Assembly (NCBI RefSeq): GCF_010894455.1
Contig: NZ_JAAIXY010000010.1
Coordinates: 172,840 to 236,839, forward strand
DNA from: Myxococcus eversor
GTDB taxonomy: Bacteria; Myxococcota; Myxococcia; Myxococcales; Myxococcaceae
Reading direction: 5' to 3'
Length of the DNA stretch: 64,000 nucleotides
The notes under the pieces were generated by a model. It saw nothing but the letters and a program-made list of their open reading frames with translations, was not told the origin of the DNA and ran no database searches. The translations under genes were made by a program, and so were the position numbers. Below are positions 1 through 8,336 of the stretch, one piece after another (the stretch's first letter is position 1; every line of letters begins with the position of its first letter).

Positions 1-117
1 TTCCACGGATGCTCATTCGCTGTAGGACAATGCCCGGGCGTCCATGAGGCCAGGGCCCGTTCCATTCAAGTCTGTCGCAGTGGAATTTCGCGTGTTAGGG
101 CTCCGGGGGAGCGAGCT

Positions 118-3100
118 GTGCCGGAGGGCCCCTCCGCGCGGCAGCCGCGAGGTATGTCATTGCTTCCAGGAGCTCCCTTGCCCCCCACGCCCCCGTCCGC
201 CCTGGTGACAGGAACCGAGTACGAACGCCTGCTCTCCAGCCTCCGTCTGAAGAGTCCCTGGGCGCTCGAGGGCCACACCCCGGAGGAGGCGCGGAGGGTG
301 CTGGATGGCGGAGCGCAGGCTGCCCGCGTGCGGGGCGCAAGGGTCGACCATGGACCGTGGCGCTCGGTGGTGGACGTCATCGCCGAGCAGTGCCGGCGGC
401 ATGCCGACCGCGTCGCGCTCTCGGAGGGTGGCTCTGAAACCACCTATGCGCGGTTGGAGGAGCGGACGTGTGCCCTGGCCGCCAGCCTGCGGGCCCGGGG
501 CATCGGGCGCGGAGACGTGGTCGCGGTGGTGCTGGAGCGGGGCCCTGCCTTCGTCGAGCTCGCCATCGCCGTCTGGCGCGTGGGTGCGGCCTATCTGCCC
601 CTGGCGCCGTCACATCCCCAGGTGTGGCGCGAGGACATCGTTCGCAGGGTCGGCGCGGCGCTCGTGGTGGGTTCGCCCGCCAGCGAGGTGCCGGGAGTGC
701 CTTTCCTGGATGCTTGTGCCGACGTGGGCTCCGGCGTGACGGCCGTGGAGGACACGGCGCTGGTCCCGGAGGACCTCGCCTACATCATCTGCACGTCGGG
801 CTCGACGGGCGAGCCCAAGCTGGTGATGACCGAGCATCGCGGCGTCGCCAACCTCCTCCATGCGCAGCGGGACTTCCTGGGCGCGTTGGGGCCGGACACG
901 CGGGTGCTGCAGTTCTTCCACCCGTCGTTCGATGCCTCCCTGTTCGACCTGTTGATGGCGCTGTCCAACGGAGGCCGGCTGGAGACGCTGGATGCGTCGC
1001 CGCTCTCCGGTGCGCCGCTGGCCCACGTGCTGGTGGACCGGCGCATCACCCACGCGGTGTTGCCCGCGACAGTCCTTCGCACGCTGCAACCGGGCGGCTT
1101 CCCCGACCTCCAGGTGGTGATGAGCACCGGGGATGTGTGCCTTCCGGAGACGGCCCGGCAGTGGGGCGCGCACCACCGCTTCGTCAACGGCTATGGCCCG
1201 ACGGAGGTGACGGTGGCCAGCACGCTCCATGTGGTGCACGCCGTGGAGGGGGAGCGCGTGCCCATTGGCCGCCCCCTCTCCAATTACCACGGGGTCATCC
1301 TCGATGAGCAACTGCGCCTCGTCCCCGACGGGGTGCCGGGTGAGCTGTGCATTGGCGGGGAGGGTGTCGGGCGCGGGTATCTGGGGCGGCCCGCCCTGAC
1401 CGCCGAGCGGTTCATTCCGGATGCGTTCGGTCCGGTGCCGGGAGGGCGGCTGTACCGCAGTGGCGATTTGGGCCGGTGGTTGCCGGACGGCACACTGGAG
1501 TTCCTGGGCCGGCGCGACGACCAGGTGAAGATTCGCGGCGCACGCATCGAGCTGGGCCAGGTGGAAGCGGCCCTGGCCGCGCTGCCGGACGTGCGGGACG
1601 CGGTCGCCCTCATCGACGACACGCGGGAGCGCCTGCTGGGCTACGTGATGCCCGCCACCGGAGCAGCACTGTCCGGCGACGTGGTGCGCGCGGAGCTTGG
1701 ACGCAGGCTTCCCGGCTACCTGGTGCCGGATGTCGTGGTCGTGGTGGAGGCCTGGCCCCTGAACACCAGCGGCAAGGTGGACCGGGCGCGACTGCCTCGC
1801 CCCCCACGCGCGGAGCGGACGGACTACCAGCCACCCGAGTCGCCCGGCGAAGTGGCGCTGGCGGCCATCGCCGCGGCGCTGCTCGGGATGGAGCGGGTGG
1901 GGCGTGATGACAACCTGTTCGAGCTGGGAGGACACTCGCTGTTCGCCACCCAGCTCGTGGCCCGCGTGCAGCGTGTGATGGGCGCGCGGTTGGAGTTGAG
2001 CGAGGTGCTCCAGGCCCCCACGGTGGCCCGGCTCGCGGCGCGCTTGCAGGAGGCGCGAGGTGGGGTGGACCTGGGCCCTCGGAGCGGCGGCGCGGGAATG
2101 GCGCTCACGCCTTCGTTTGGCCAGGAGCGGGTGTGGTTGATGCACAAGCTCAACCCGGACGCGCGGGCCTACCACACGCAGGCGGTGTTCCGTCTGGCGG
2201 GTGCGTTGGACTTCGCCGCGCTGCAGGCGAGCCTCTCCGACATCGTGCGTCGCCACGACGTGATGCGCTCCCGCTTCCCCGAAGTGGATGGAGAGCTGCG
2301 GTGTGAGCTGGAAGCCCCGTGGGAGGTGGAGCTCTCCCTCCAGGACTTCAGCGGCGTGGACGAGGCGCTGCTGGCCACCCGGGTGGCGGAGGCCGTCCGG
2401 GACGCGGTGCAGGCCCCGTTCGCGCTCGCCGAAGGCCGGCCCTTCCGCTGGCGGCTGTTGCGATTGGGTGCGCAGGAGCACCTCTTCGTGCACGTCGAAC
2501 ACCACATCGTGCATGACGGCTGGTCCTTCAACGTCTTCGTGCGCGAGCTGCTCAACGGCTACGCCGAACATGTCCGCCACGGCCAGGTGCGGCGCCCCGC
2601 GCTGGCGGTGCAGTACTACGATTACGCGCGCTGGCAGCGGGAGTGGGTGGGGACCGAGGCCGCAGCGGCGCAGCGCCGCTTCTGGCGTCAGGAATTGGAG
2701 GGCGCGGAGACCCGGCTCCAGCTCCCCCGCCGTGCTGCTCCCAACGGAAGACGGTTTCGTGGGGTGGCGCCCCGGGTGGAGCTGGACGGAGAGCTCGCGC
2801 GCCGCCTCCAGTCCCTGGCGGACCGCAACCACGCGTCCCTCTTCACCACGCTCCTCTCCGCGTACTTCGTCCTCCTGCACCGGTACACCGGCTCGCGGGA
2901 TTTGCTCGTCGGCTCCTCGGTCGCCAACCGGCGCTGGCAGGACACCGAGGGCATGCTGGGCATGTTCATCAACAACGTCGTGCTGCGGGGCCGGCTGGAC
3001 GGCGACCCTTCGTTCGAGGAGTTCCTGGCGAGGATGCGGCGCACCACGCTGGAGGCCTATGACCACCAGGAGCTGCCCTATGAGCAGATCTTCGCGCAGT

Positions 3101-5325
3101 CGCCCGCGCGGCATCAGGGTGGCTTCAACCCGTTGATACAGACGATGTTCAACTTCCACGACTCGTCGGTGGGCACGCTCGACGCGTCACCCCTCGACGT
3201 CTCCTTCGTGGAGGGACTGGGCAACGGCTCGGCCAAGTTCGAGCTGTCCGTCGTCGCGGTGCCGCTCTACTCCGAACCGGGGCACATCCAACGGCTGGGC
3301 GGGGACGTGGTGAGCATTCCCCGGTCCGAGGCCCCCGTGCGCTCCAGTCCACGCTCCTCCCTGAGCGGCATCCTGCTCTCGTGGGAGTTCGACTCCGACC
3401 TCTTCGAGGACTTCTTCATCACCGGCATGCTGTCCGCGTATCAGCAGCTCTTGCGCTCCATCACAGACGCGCCGGACACCCGCGTGTCCAGGTTGTCGCT
3501 GATGAACGACGCGGACCGGCGCGCGCTCGTCAGCGTGGGCCCACGCCAGGAGGCTCCTTGCTACCGGGTGACCGAGCTGTTCGCCTGGTGGACCCGCCGC
3601 GCGCCCGACGCCCCCGCGGTGAGGTCCGCCGACGGCGTGCTGACCTATGCCGAGCTGACGCGTCGGGCGGAGCACCTGGCGCACCACCTGCGCGACCTGG
3701 GCGTCGGTCGTGGGGCGCTCGTGGCGGTGTGCATCCCCCGCTCGGCGGAGTTGGTCGTGGCCCAACTGGGAATCCTCATGGCGGGGGCGGCCTTCTTGTC
3801 ACTGGACCCAGTCGCTCCTCCGGCCTGGCTGGAGCCGCTGATGCAGGAGGCCGGGGCCCATGCCCTCGTCACCACGGCGGCGCTGGCGGGTCGGCTCAAC
3901 GGCCTGCCCACTGTCGTGCTGGATGAGATGCCCCCGGCGTCGTCCGGGCCGCCGCTGCCGGAGGGGAGTCAGTCGGACCTCGCGTACGTCCTCTACACGT
4001 CCGGGTCGACGGGCAAGCCCAAGGGCGTTCAAATCGAGCATCAGTCGGTCGTGTCCTTGCTGTACCGGACGGCCCTGGCCGAGGACCTGGGTCCTGGCAA
4101 GACGATGCTGGCGATGGCGTCGGTGACCTTCGATATCTCGGTGCTGGAGGTCTGGGGCGCGCTGCTCAACGGCGCCGCGGTCCACTTCCTGCCGCCGGGC
4201 TGGGACGTGCCGGGGCTGGCCCGCTGTCTCATCGACCAGCGAATCACGCATGCGGTGATTCCCCCCGTGGTGCTGCCCCGGTTGGCGGCCGACGCGCCGG
4301 AGGCCTTCGCCGCCCTGGACCGCGTGGTGGTGGGCGGGGATGTCTTCCCCCTGGAGGCGTTCCGCACGCTCGAGCGCGGAGGCTTCAAGAAGCTGACGAA
4401 CGGCTACGGCCCCACGGAAATCACCGTCATGGCCAGCGGACACCGGCTCGACGACGGGCTCGACCCCGATGCGACCCACGTGCCCATCGGGCGACCGCTG
4501 TTCAATGCGCACCTCGTGGTGCTCGACGCGCACGGGCAGGTGGCTCCGCCGGGCGCAGTGGGGGAGCTCTGCATCGGTGGGGCCGGTCTCGCGAGGGGCT
4601 ACCGCGACCAGCCGAGCCTCACCGCCGAGCGGTTCGTGCCGGACCCCTTCGGCTCACATCCGGGTGCGCGGCTCTATCGCAGTGGGGACCTGGCCCGGTG
4701 GCTGCCCGGAGGCGTCATCGAGTTCCTGGGCCGCCGTGATGAACAGGTGAAGGTCCGTGGCGTCCGGGTGGAGCTGGCCGAGGTTCGTGCCGTCCTGGCC
4801 GCGCATCCCGGCGTGGTGGATGCCCTCGCGCGTGTCGACTCGCGCGGGGGGGAGCCTTGCCTCGTGGGCTATGTCGTGGCCGGGTCGGCGACCCCGGTGT
4901 CGGCGCAGGCCGTGCGCGAGGACCTGGCGCGCAGGGTGCCGGCGCATCTGGTGCCTTCGGAGGTCGTCGTCCTGGAGTCCTGGCCGCTGACTCCGAACGG
5001 GAAGGTGGACCACTCGCGGCTGCCCGCGACCGACCGGCGCCCGGACGCGCCCTACACGGCGCCGAGGACCGAGGCCGAGGTCCGCGTCGCGGCGGTGGTC
5101 TCCGAGCTCCTGGGCGCAAGCCGGGTGGATGTCCATGAGAGTCTGCTCGCGCTCGGCATGCATTCGTTGCAGGCGATGCGGCTGGCCTCCCGGCTGAGCC
5201 GGATGGTGGGACGGGAGGTCGGGCTCGCTACGATTCTCACCGGGCCGACCATCGCGCAGCTGGCCCACGCGCTCGCCGAGGCCCCCGTCGCGAAGCCCCT
5301 CATCAAGAGGCTGCCACGCGGATGA
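118..5325 (+). CDS. Non-ribosomal peptide synthetase, A-PCP-C-A-PCP
   Basis: Two-module NRPS of 1735 residues. Domain 1 is an adenylation domain (about 80-570) with core motifs YIICTSGSTG from residue 222, NGYGPTE from 357, YRSGDL and the NTSGK lysine near its end. A carrier domain follows with the phosphopantetheine serine at 607 (LGGHS). The condensation domain (about 650-1120) has an intact HHIVHDG at 795-801. The second adenylation domain has YVLYTSGSTG from 1290, and the last carrier has LGMHS with Ser1683. Starting with A instead of C suggests a loading module or an upstream partner. There is no thioesterase or epimerase. I use the GTG at 118 because GGGGGAG lies just upstream; ATG at 154 (MSLLPG) is an alternative. 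The stop overlaps the next start (ATGA), so the genes are translationally coupled. Confidence 0.95.
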   Translation: MPEGPSARQPRGMSLLPGAPLPPTPPSALVTGTEYERLLSSLRLKSPWALEGHTPEEARRVLDGGAQAARVRGARVDHGPWRSVVDVIAEQCRRHADRVALSEGGSETTYARLEERTCALAASLRARGIGRGDVVAVVLERGPAFVELAIAVWRVGAAYLPLAPSHPQVWREDIVRRVGAALVVGSPASEVPGVPFLDACADVGSGVTAVEDTALVPEDLAYIICTSGSTGEPKLVMTEHRGVANLLHAQRDFLGALGPDTRVLQFFHPSFDASLFDLLMALSNGGRLETLDASPLSGAPLAHVLVDRRITHAVLPATVLRTLQPGGFPDLQVVMSTGDVCLPETARQWGAHHRFVNGYGPTEVTVASTLHVVHAVEGERVPIGRPLSNYHGVILDEQLRLVPDGVPGELCIGGEGVGRGYLGRPALTAERFIPDAFGPVPGGRLYRSGDLGRWLPDGTLEFLGRRDDQVKIRGARIELGQVEAALAALPDVRDAVALIDDTRERLLGYVMPATGAALSGDVVRAELGRRLPGYLVPDVVVVVEAWPLNTSGKVDRARLPRPPRAERTDYQPPESPGEVALAAIAAALLGMERVGRDDNLFELGGHSLFATQLVARVQRVMGARLELSEVLQAPTVARLAARLQEARGGVDLGPRSGGAGMALTPSFGQERVWLMHKLNPDARAYHTQAVFRLAGALDFAALQASLSDIVRRHDVMRSRFPEVDGELRCELEAPWEVELSLQDFSGVDEALLATRVAEAVRDAVQAPFALAEGRPFRWRLLRLGAQEHLFVHVEHHIVHDGWSFNVFVRELLNGYAEHVRHGQVRRPALAVQYYDYARWQREWVGTEAAAAQRRFWRQELEGAETRLQLPRRAAPNGRRFRGVAPRVELDGELARRLQSLADRNHASLFTTLLSAYFVLLHRYTGSRDLLVGSSVANRRWQDTEGMLGMFINNVVLRGRLDGDPSFEEFLARMRRTTLEAYDHQELPYEQIFAQSPARHQGGFNPLIQTMFNFHDSSVGTLDASPLDVSFVEGLGNGSAKFELSVVAVPLYSEPGHIQRLGGDVVSIPRSEAPVRSSPRSSLSGILLSWEFDSDLFEDFFITGMLSAYQQLLRSITDAPDTRVSRLSLMNDADRRALVSVGPRQEAPCYRVTELFAWWTRRAPDAPAVRSADGVLTYAELTRRAEHLAHHLRDLGVGRGALVAVCIPRSAELVVAQLGILMAGAAFLSLDPVAPPAWLEPLMQEAGAHALVTTAALAGRLNGLPTVVLDEMPPASSGPPLPEGSQSDLAYVLYTSGSTGKPKGVQIEHQSVVSLLYRTALAEDLGPGKTMLAMASVTFDISVLEVWGALLNGAAVHFLPPGWDVPGLARCLIDQRITHAVIPPVVLPRLAADAPEAFAALDRVVVGGDVFPLEAFRTLERGGFKKLTNGYGPTEITVMASGHRLDDGLDPDATHVPIGRPLFNAHLVVLDAHGQVAPPGAVGELCIGGAGLARGYRDQPSLTAERFVPDPFGSHPGARLYRSGDLARWLPGGVIEFLGRRDEQVKVRGVRVELAEVRAVLAAHPGVVDALARVDSRGGEPCLVGYVVAGSATPVSAQAVREDLARRVPAHLVPSEVVVLESWPLTPNGKVDHSRLPATDRRPDAPYTAPRTEAEVRVAAVVSELLGASRVDVHESLLALGMHSLQAMRLASRLSRMVGREVGLATILTGPTIAQLAHALAEAPVAKPLIKRLPRG

Positions 5326-6836
5326 CGACCGCGTTCCCGATGTCGTTCGCCCAGCAGCGACTGTGCTTCCTGCACCGGATGGACCCCACCGGGGCGGCCC
5401 ACGCCACCGTTCGCTGCCACCGCGTGACGGGGCCCCTGGACCCACGAGCCCTGCGGGAGGCCCTGGACGTGCTGGTGGCCCGACATGAACCGCTGCGCAC
5501 CGTCTTCCCGCTGGGGACGCAGCAGCAGGTGTCCGCGGAAGGGCAGGGGCATGTCCGCTTCCTGGAGGTCGCGACGGAGGCCGAGGCCCTGCGACACGCG
5601 CACGAGGAGGCGGCCCGGCCGTTCGACCTGGAGCACGGTCCCTTGCTGCGGCTCACCGTGATTCGGCTGGAGCCCCGGACGCACGTGCTCGTCTTCGCCG
5701 TGCACCTGCTGGTGGCGGACGGCGCATCGCTCCAGGTCTTCACCGAGGAGCTGGCCCTCGTGTACCGGGCGGCGCTCCTGGGAGACTCCGCCGTTCTGCC
5801 CGAGCTGCCCGTGCAGTACGTGGACTGGGCCGCATGGCAGCGCGAGCAGCTCACCGCCGAGCGGCGTGAAGCGCTGTCGCAATGGTGGAGGGAGCAGCTG
5901 TCGGGTGTCCCCCTGTTCCTGGACCTTGTCTCCCCGCGTCCCGTGCTGGGGCGGGGACGGCGCATGCACCGGGTGCTGCCCGCCGCCGTCGCCAACAGTG
6001 TGCGCGCCCTCGCGAGCACCGAGCGTCAGACGGTGTTCACGGTGCTGGCCGCCGCCTGCGGCATGGTGCTCGGGCACCGTGCGGGACGGGAGCGGGTGCT
6101 GCTGGGACTGGCCGTGGCCAACAGGGACCTGCCCGAGGTCGAGCGGGTGCTCGGGTTCTTCGTCAACACCGTCGTGCTCCAAGTGGACCTGCGCGGCGAC
6201 CCCGACCTTCGCGAGCTGCTCACCCGGGTGGCGGCGGCCACGGCGGCGGCCTACGCGCACAAGGACCTGCCCTTCGAGCAGCTCGTCGCGGACCTGGCCC
6301 CGCCGAGAGACCCGACGCGGTCTCCCGTCGTCCAGGTCAACTTCGTCTACCATCCGGCGGGCACGGCGGGAGCACTGTCATTGCACGGCTGCGAGGTGAC
6401 GGAGCCCCTGCTGGACCTCCCCTCCGCGAAATTCGAACTCACCCTTCGGGTGGAGGAGCGCTCCGACGGCGCGTACACCGTGTGGGCCGAGTTCGATGAG
6501 AGTCTCTTCGAGCCCGCCTTCATCGAGGGGCTGCTCGCGGCCTACGAGGAAATCTTGCGGACCGCGACGCATCATGCGCGGACATCGCTTCCGCGCTCCC
6601 CGATGGGGACGGGGGAAGAACACCTCCGCCGCATCTTCGCTGACGTGCTGAAGGTCGACTCGGTCTCTCCGGACGACGACTTCTTCCAGCGCGGCGGCCA
6701 TTCCTTGCAGCTTGTCGAAGTCGCGGTCCGCATCCGGAGCGAGATGGGCCAGGACCTCAGCCTGCGCGAGCTGTACCAGCACCCCACCGTGGCGGGCGTT
6801 GCTGCCCGGCTCGAGCGAACAGGAGCATCCCGATGA
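5322..6836 (+). CDS. Stand-alone NRPS condensation-like domain plus carrier domain
   Basis: 504 residues: a condensation-fold domain (about 1-420) followed by a carrier domain with Ser461 in GGHSL. Most C-domain signatures are recognisable: SFAQQRLCFLH at the start, YVDWAAW, LGFFVNTVVL and HKDLPFEQL. The active-site motif HHxxxDG reads HLLVADG (128-134), so the second, catalytic histidine is leucine 129. In the family that residue is needed for peptide bond formation. The domain may therefore be a docking or X-like domain, or condense in another way. No adenylation domain accompanies its carrier, which must be loaded in trans or receive the chain from the upstream PCP. It overlaps the upstream NRPS stop and the downstream P450 start by 4 bp each. 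Confidence 0.9.
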   Translation: MTTAFPMSFAQQRLCFLHRMDPTGAAHATVRCHRVTGPLDPRALREALDVLVARHEPLRTVFPLGTQQQVSAEGQGHVRFLEVATEAEALRHAHEEAARPFDLEHGPLLRLTVIRLEPRTHVLVFAVHLLVADGASLQVFTEELALVYRAALLGDSAVLPELPVQYVDWAAWQREQLTAERREALSQWWREQLSGVPLFLDLVSPRPVLGRGRRMHRVLPAAVANSVRALASTERQTVFTVLAAACGMVLGHRAGRERVLLGLAVANRDLPEVERVLGFFVNTVVLQVDLRGDPDLRELLTRVAAATAAAYAHKDLPFEQLVADLAPPRDPTRSPVVQVNFVYHPAGTAGALSLHGCEVTEPLLDLPSAKFELTLRVEERSDGAYTVWAEFDESLFEPAFIEGLLAAYEEILRTATHHARTSLPRSPMGTGEEHLRRIFADVLKVDSVSPDDDFFQRGGHSLQLVEVAVRIRSEMGQDLSLRELYQHPTVAGVAARLERTGASR

Positions 6837-8032
6837 GCCCTTCCTATCCCTTCCCCAAGGACTGGAGCCTTCCCCTGGAGCCTCCCGCTGAATACGAGCG
6901 GCTGCGGCAGGATGCTCCGGTCTGCCCCGTGCGGTTGTGGGACGGAGACACGCCGTGGCTGGTGAGTCGTTACAACGACGTGTTGGCGGTCCTGGGAGAT
7001 CCCCGGCTGGTCGCGGACTCCACGCTGCCAGGGTTCCCGCACCTGTCGCCCGCGGCGGCGGCACGGCAGGGGAGGCCGCTGGCCTTCTTCCTTCGCCCCG
7101 ATGCGGAGTACCGGGCCCAGCGGGCCATGCTGGTGCAGGAGTTCATGCCCCGGAGGATGGAAGCTTTGAGGCCGCGCATCCAGGCCACCGTGGACGCGGC
7201 GCTCGACGCGATGCTGGCCGGCCCGAAACCCGTGGACCTGATGGCGGCGTTCGCGCTCCCCGTGGCCCTGCAAGTCATTGGCGATTTGCTCGGCGTGCCC
7301 CAGGACGGTGCCGAGGACTTGCATGTCCTCAGTAGGACGGTCGGCTCCCGCGCGTCCTCCCGCGAGGAGGCGAGGGCGGCGCTGATGGCCCTGGATGACT
7401 TCTTCCTGCGGTTGGTGGAGGCGAACCTGCGTGAGCCTGGCGACACGCTCATCGGTCGCGTCGTCACGGAGCAGGTGGCGACGGGAAGGCTGAGCCCTCC
7501 GGACGCGGCCTCCCTGTTCCACGCGCTGTACTACGCCGGGCATGGGCCGTCCGCGTACATGTTCGGCCTGGGGACGCTGGCGCTGCTGCTCCACCCCGAG
7601 CAGCTCGGGAAGTTCCGTGAGCTGGAGGACCCCGCCGCCATCACCGCGGCGGTCCAGGAGCTCCTGCGTTTCGTCAATGTCTCTCATCTCGCCCGGCAGC
7701 GCGTCGCCACGGTGGATGTCACCGTGGGCGGCCAGCTCATTCGCGCCGGGGAGGGGGTCCTCGCGCAGCCGGACTCCGCCAACCGTGACGGGACGGTCTT
7801 CGAGGAGCCGGACCGCTTGGACCTCCACCGGGAGGCGCACCGCAACTTCGCCTTCGGCCATGGCATCCACCTGTGCACGGGGCGCGCGCTGGCTCTGATT
7901 GAGTTCGAGGTGGTGTTCAAGACGCTGTTCCAGCGCATCCCCACGTCGCGGCTGGCCGTGCCGCTGGAGGAGGTTCGCTTCAAGAAGGATGAGAACCTGC
8001 TCGGCGTGCACGAACTGCCGCTGACCTGGTGA
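6833..8032 (+). CDS. Cytochrome P450, NRPS tailoring enzyme
   Basis: Bacterial class I-type P450 of 399 residues. The haem-binding loop is FAFGHGIHLCTG with Cys348 as the thiolate ligand, and the K-helix ExxR is seen as QELLR. The I-helix oxygen-activation motif is unusual: it reads AGHGPS (235-240), where most P450s have A-G-x-(D/E)-T, so the acid-alcohol pair is missing. The start overlaps the preceding stop (ATGA), making it the third gene of the NRPS operon. It probably hydroxylates or cross-links a carrier-bound amino acid or the released peptide; the adjacent C-like/PCP protein with a lost catalytic His would be a natural recruitment platform. Redox partners are not encoded here. Confidence 0.92.
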   Translation: MSPSYPFPKDWSLPLEPPAEYERLRQDAPVCPVRLWDGDTPWLVSRYNDVLAVLGDPRLVADSTLPGFPHLSPAAAARQGRPLAFFLRPDAEYRAQRAMLVQEFMPRRMEALRPRIQATVDAALDAMLAGPKPVDLMAAFALPVALQVIGDLLGVPQDGAEDLHVLSRTVGSRASSREEARAALMALDDFFLRLVEANLREPGDTLIGRVVTEQVATGRLSPPDAASLFHALYYAGHGPSAYMFGLGTLALLLHPEQLGKFRELEDPAAITAAVQELLRFVNVSHLARQRVATVDVTVGGQLIRAGEGVLAQPDSANRDGTVFEEPDRLDLHREAHRNFAFGHGIHLCTGRALALIEFEVVFKTLFQRIPTSRLAVPLEEVRFKKDENLLGVHELPLTW

Positions 8033-8039
8033 CCTGTTT

Positions 8040-8178
8040 TCCTATTCGCCGCACGCAACCACTGCGACAGCGTCTGCTGGGATACTCCCGCCTGCTGGGC
8101 CAGTGTCGCAGCACTCGCCGCGCTTGGACCCATCATCCGCTTCAACAGCTGCGCCTTGAATGCGTCTGTGTACGGCAC
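8040..8178 (-). pseudogene. IS3-type transposase OrfA, N-terminal fragment
   Basis: Read leftwards from a GTG at 8178, the frame gives MPYTDAFKAQLLKRMMG, then a helix-turn-helix segment (TLAQQAGVSQQTLSQWLR), typical of the N-terminus of IS3-family OrfA. After about 45 codons the similarity stops, close to the P450 stop codon; no OrfB is present. It is an insertion-sequence relic in the convergent gap between the P450 and the cytochrome gene. A related, more decayed fragment lies at 30038-30127. Confidence 0.65.
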
Positions 8179-8292
8179 TGCAACCGCCTGCACTCGCCCC
8201 TTCGGGTGGTCAGCTCGGCACGTCAGCCGAGGCGACAACATCCCTGACACAGGGGGCTTCTTTGCCTCCCCTCCTGGCGCCGATGAAGTGCG

Positions 8293-8328
8293 CCGGAGCG
8301 TGGCGAGCGAATCCCCGCCACGCTCCGG
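8293..8328 (-). terminator. Strong hairpin at the 3' end of the dihaem cytochrome gene
   Basis: A 13-bp perfect stem (CCGGAGCGTGGCG with its complement) encloses a 10-nt loop. It lies 9 nt beyond the stop of the leftward cytochrome gene. There is no clear T-run, as is common in high-GC genomes. Confidence 0.6.
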
Positions 8329-8336
8329 GAGAGGGC

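Noticed and set aside
610..3159. Long open frame on the minus strand opposite the NRPS (849 codons)
   Set aside because: A shadow of the GC-rich NRPS gene: no motifs, Arg/His/Gln-rich translation, and the plus strand encodes a full set of NRPS motifs.
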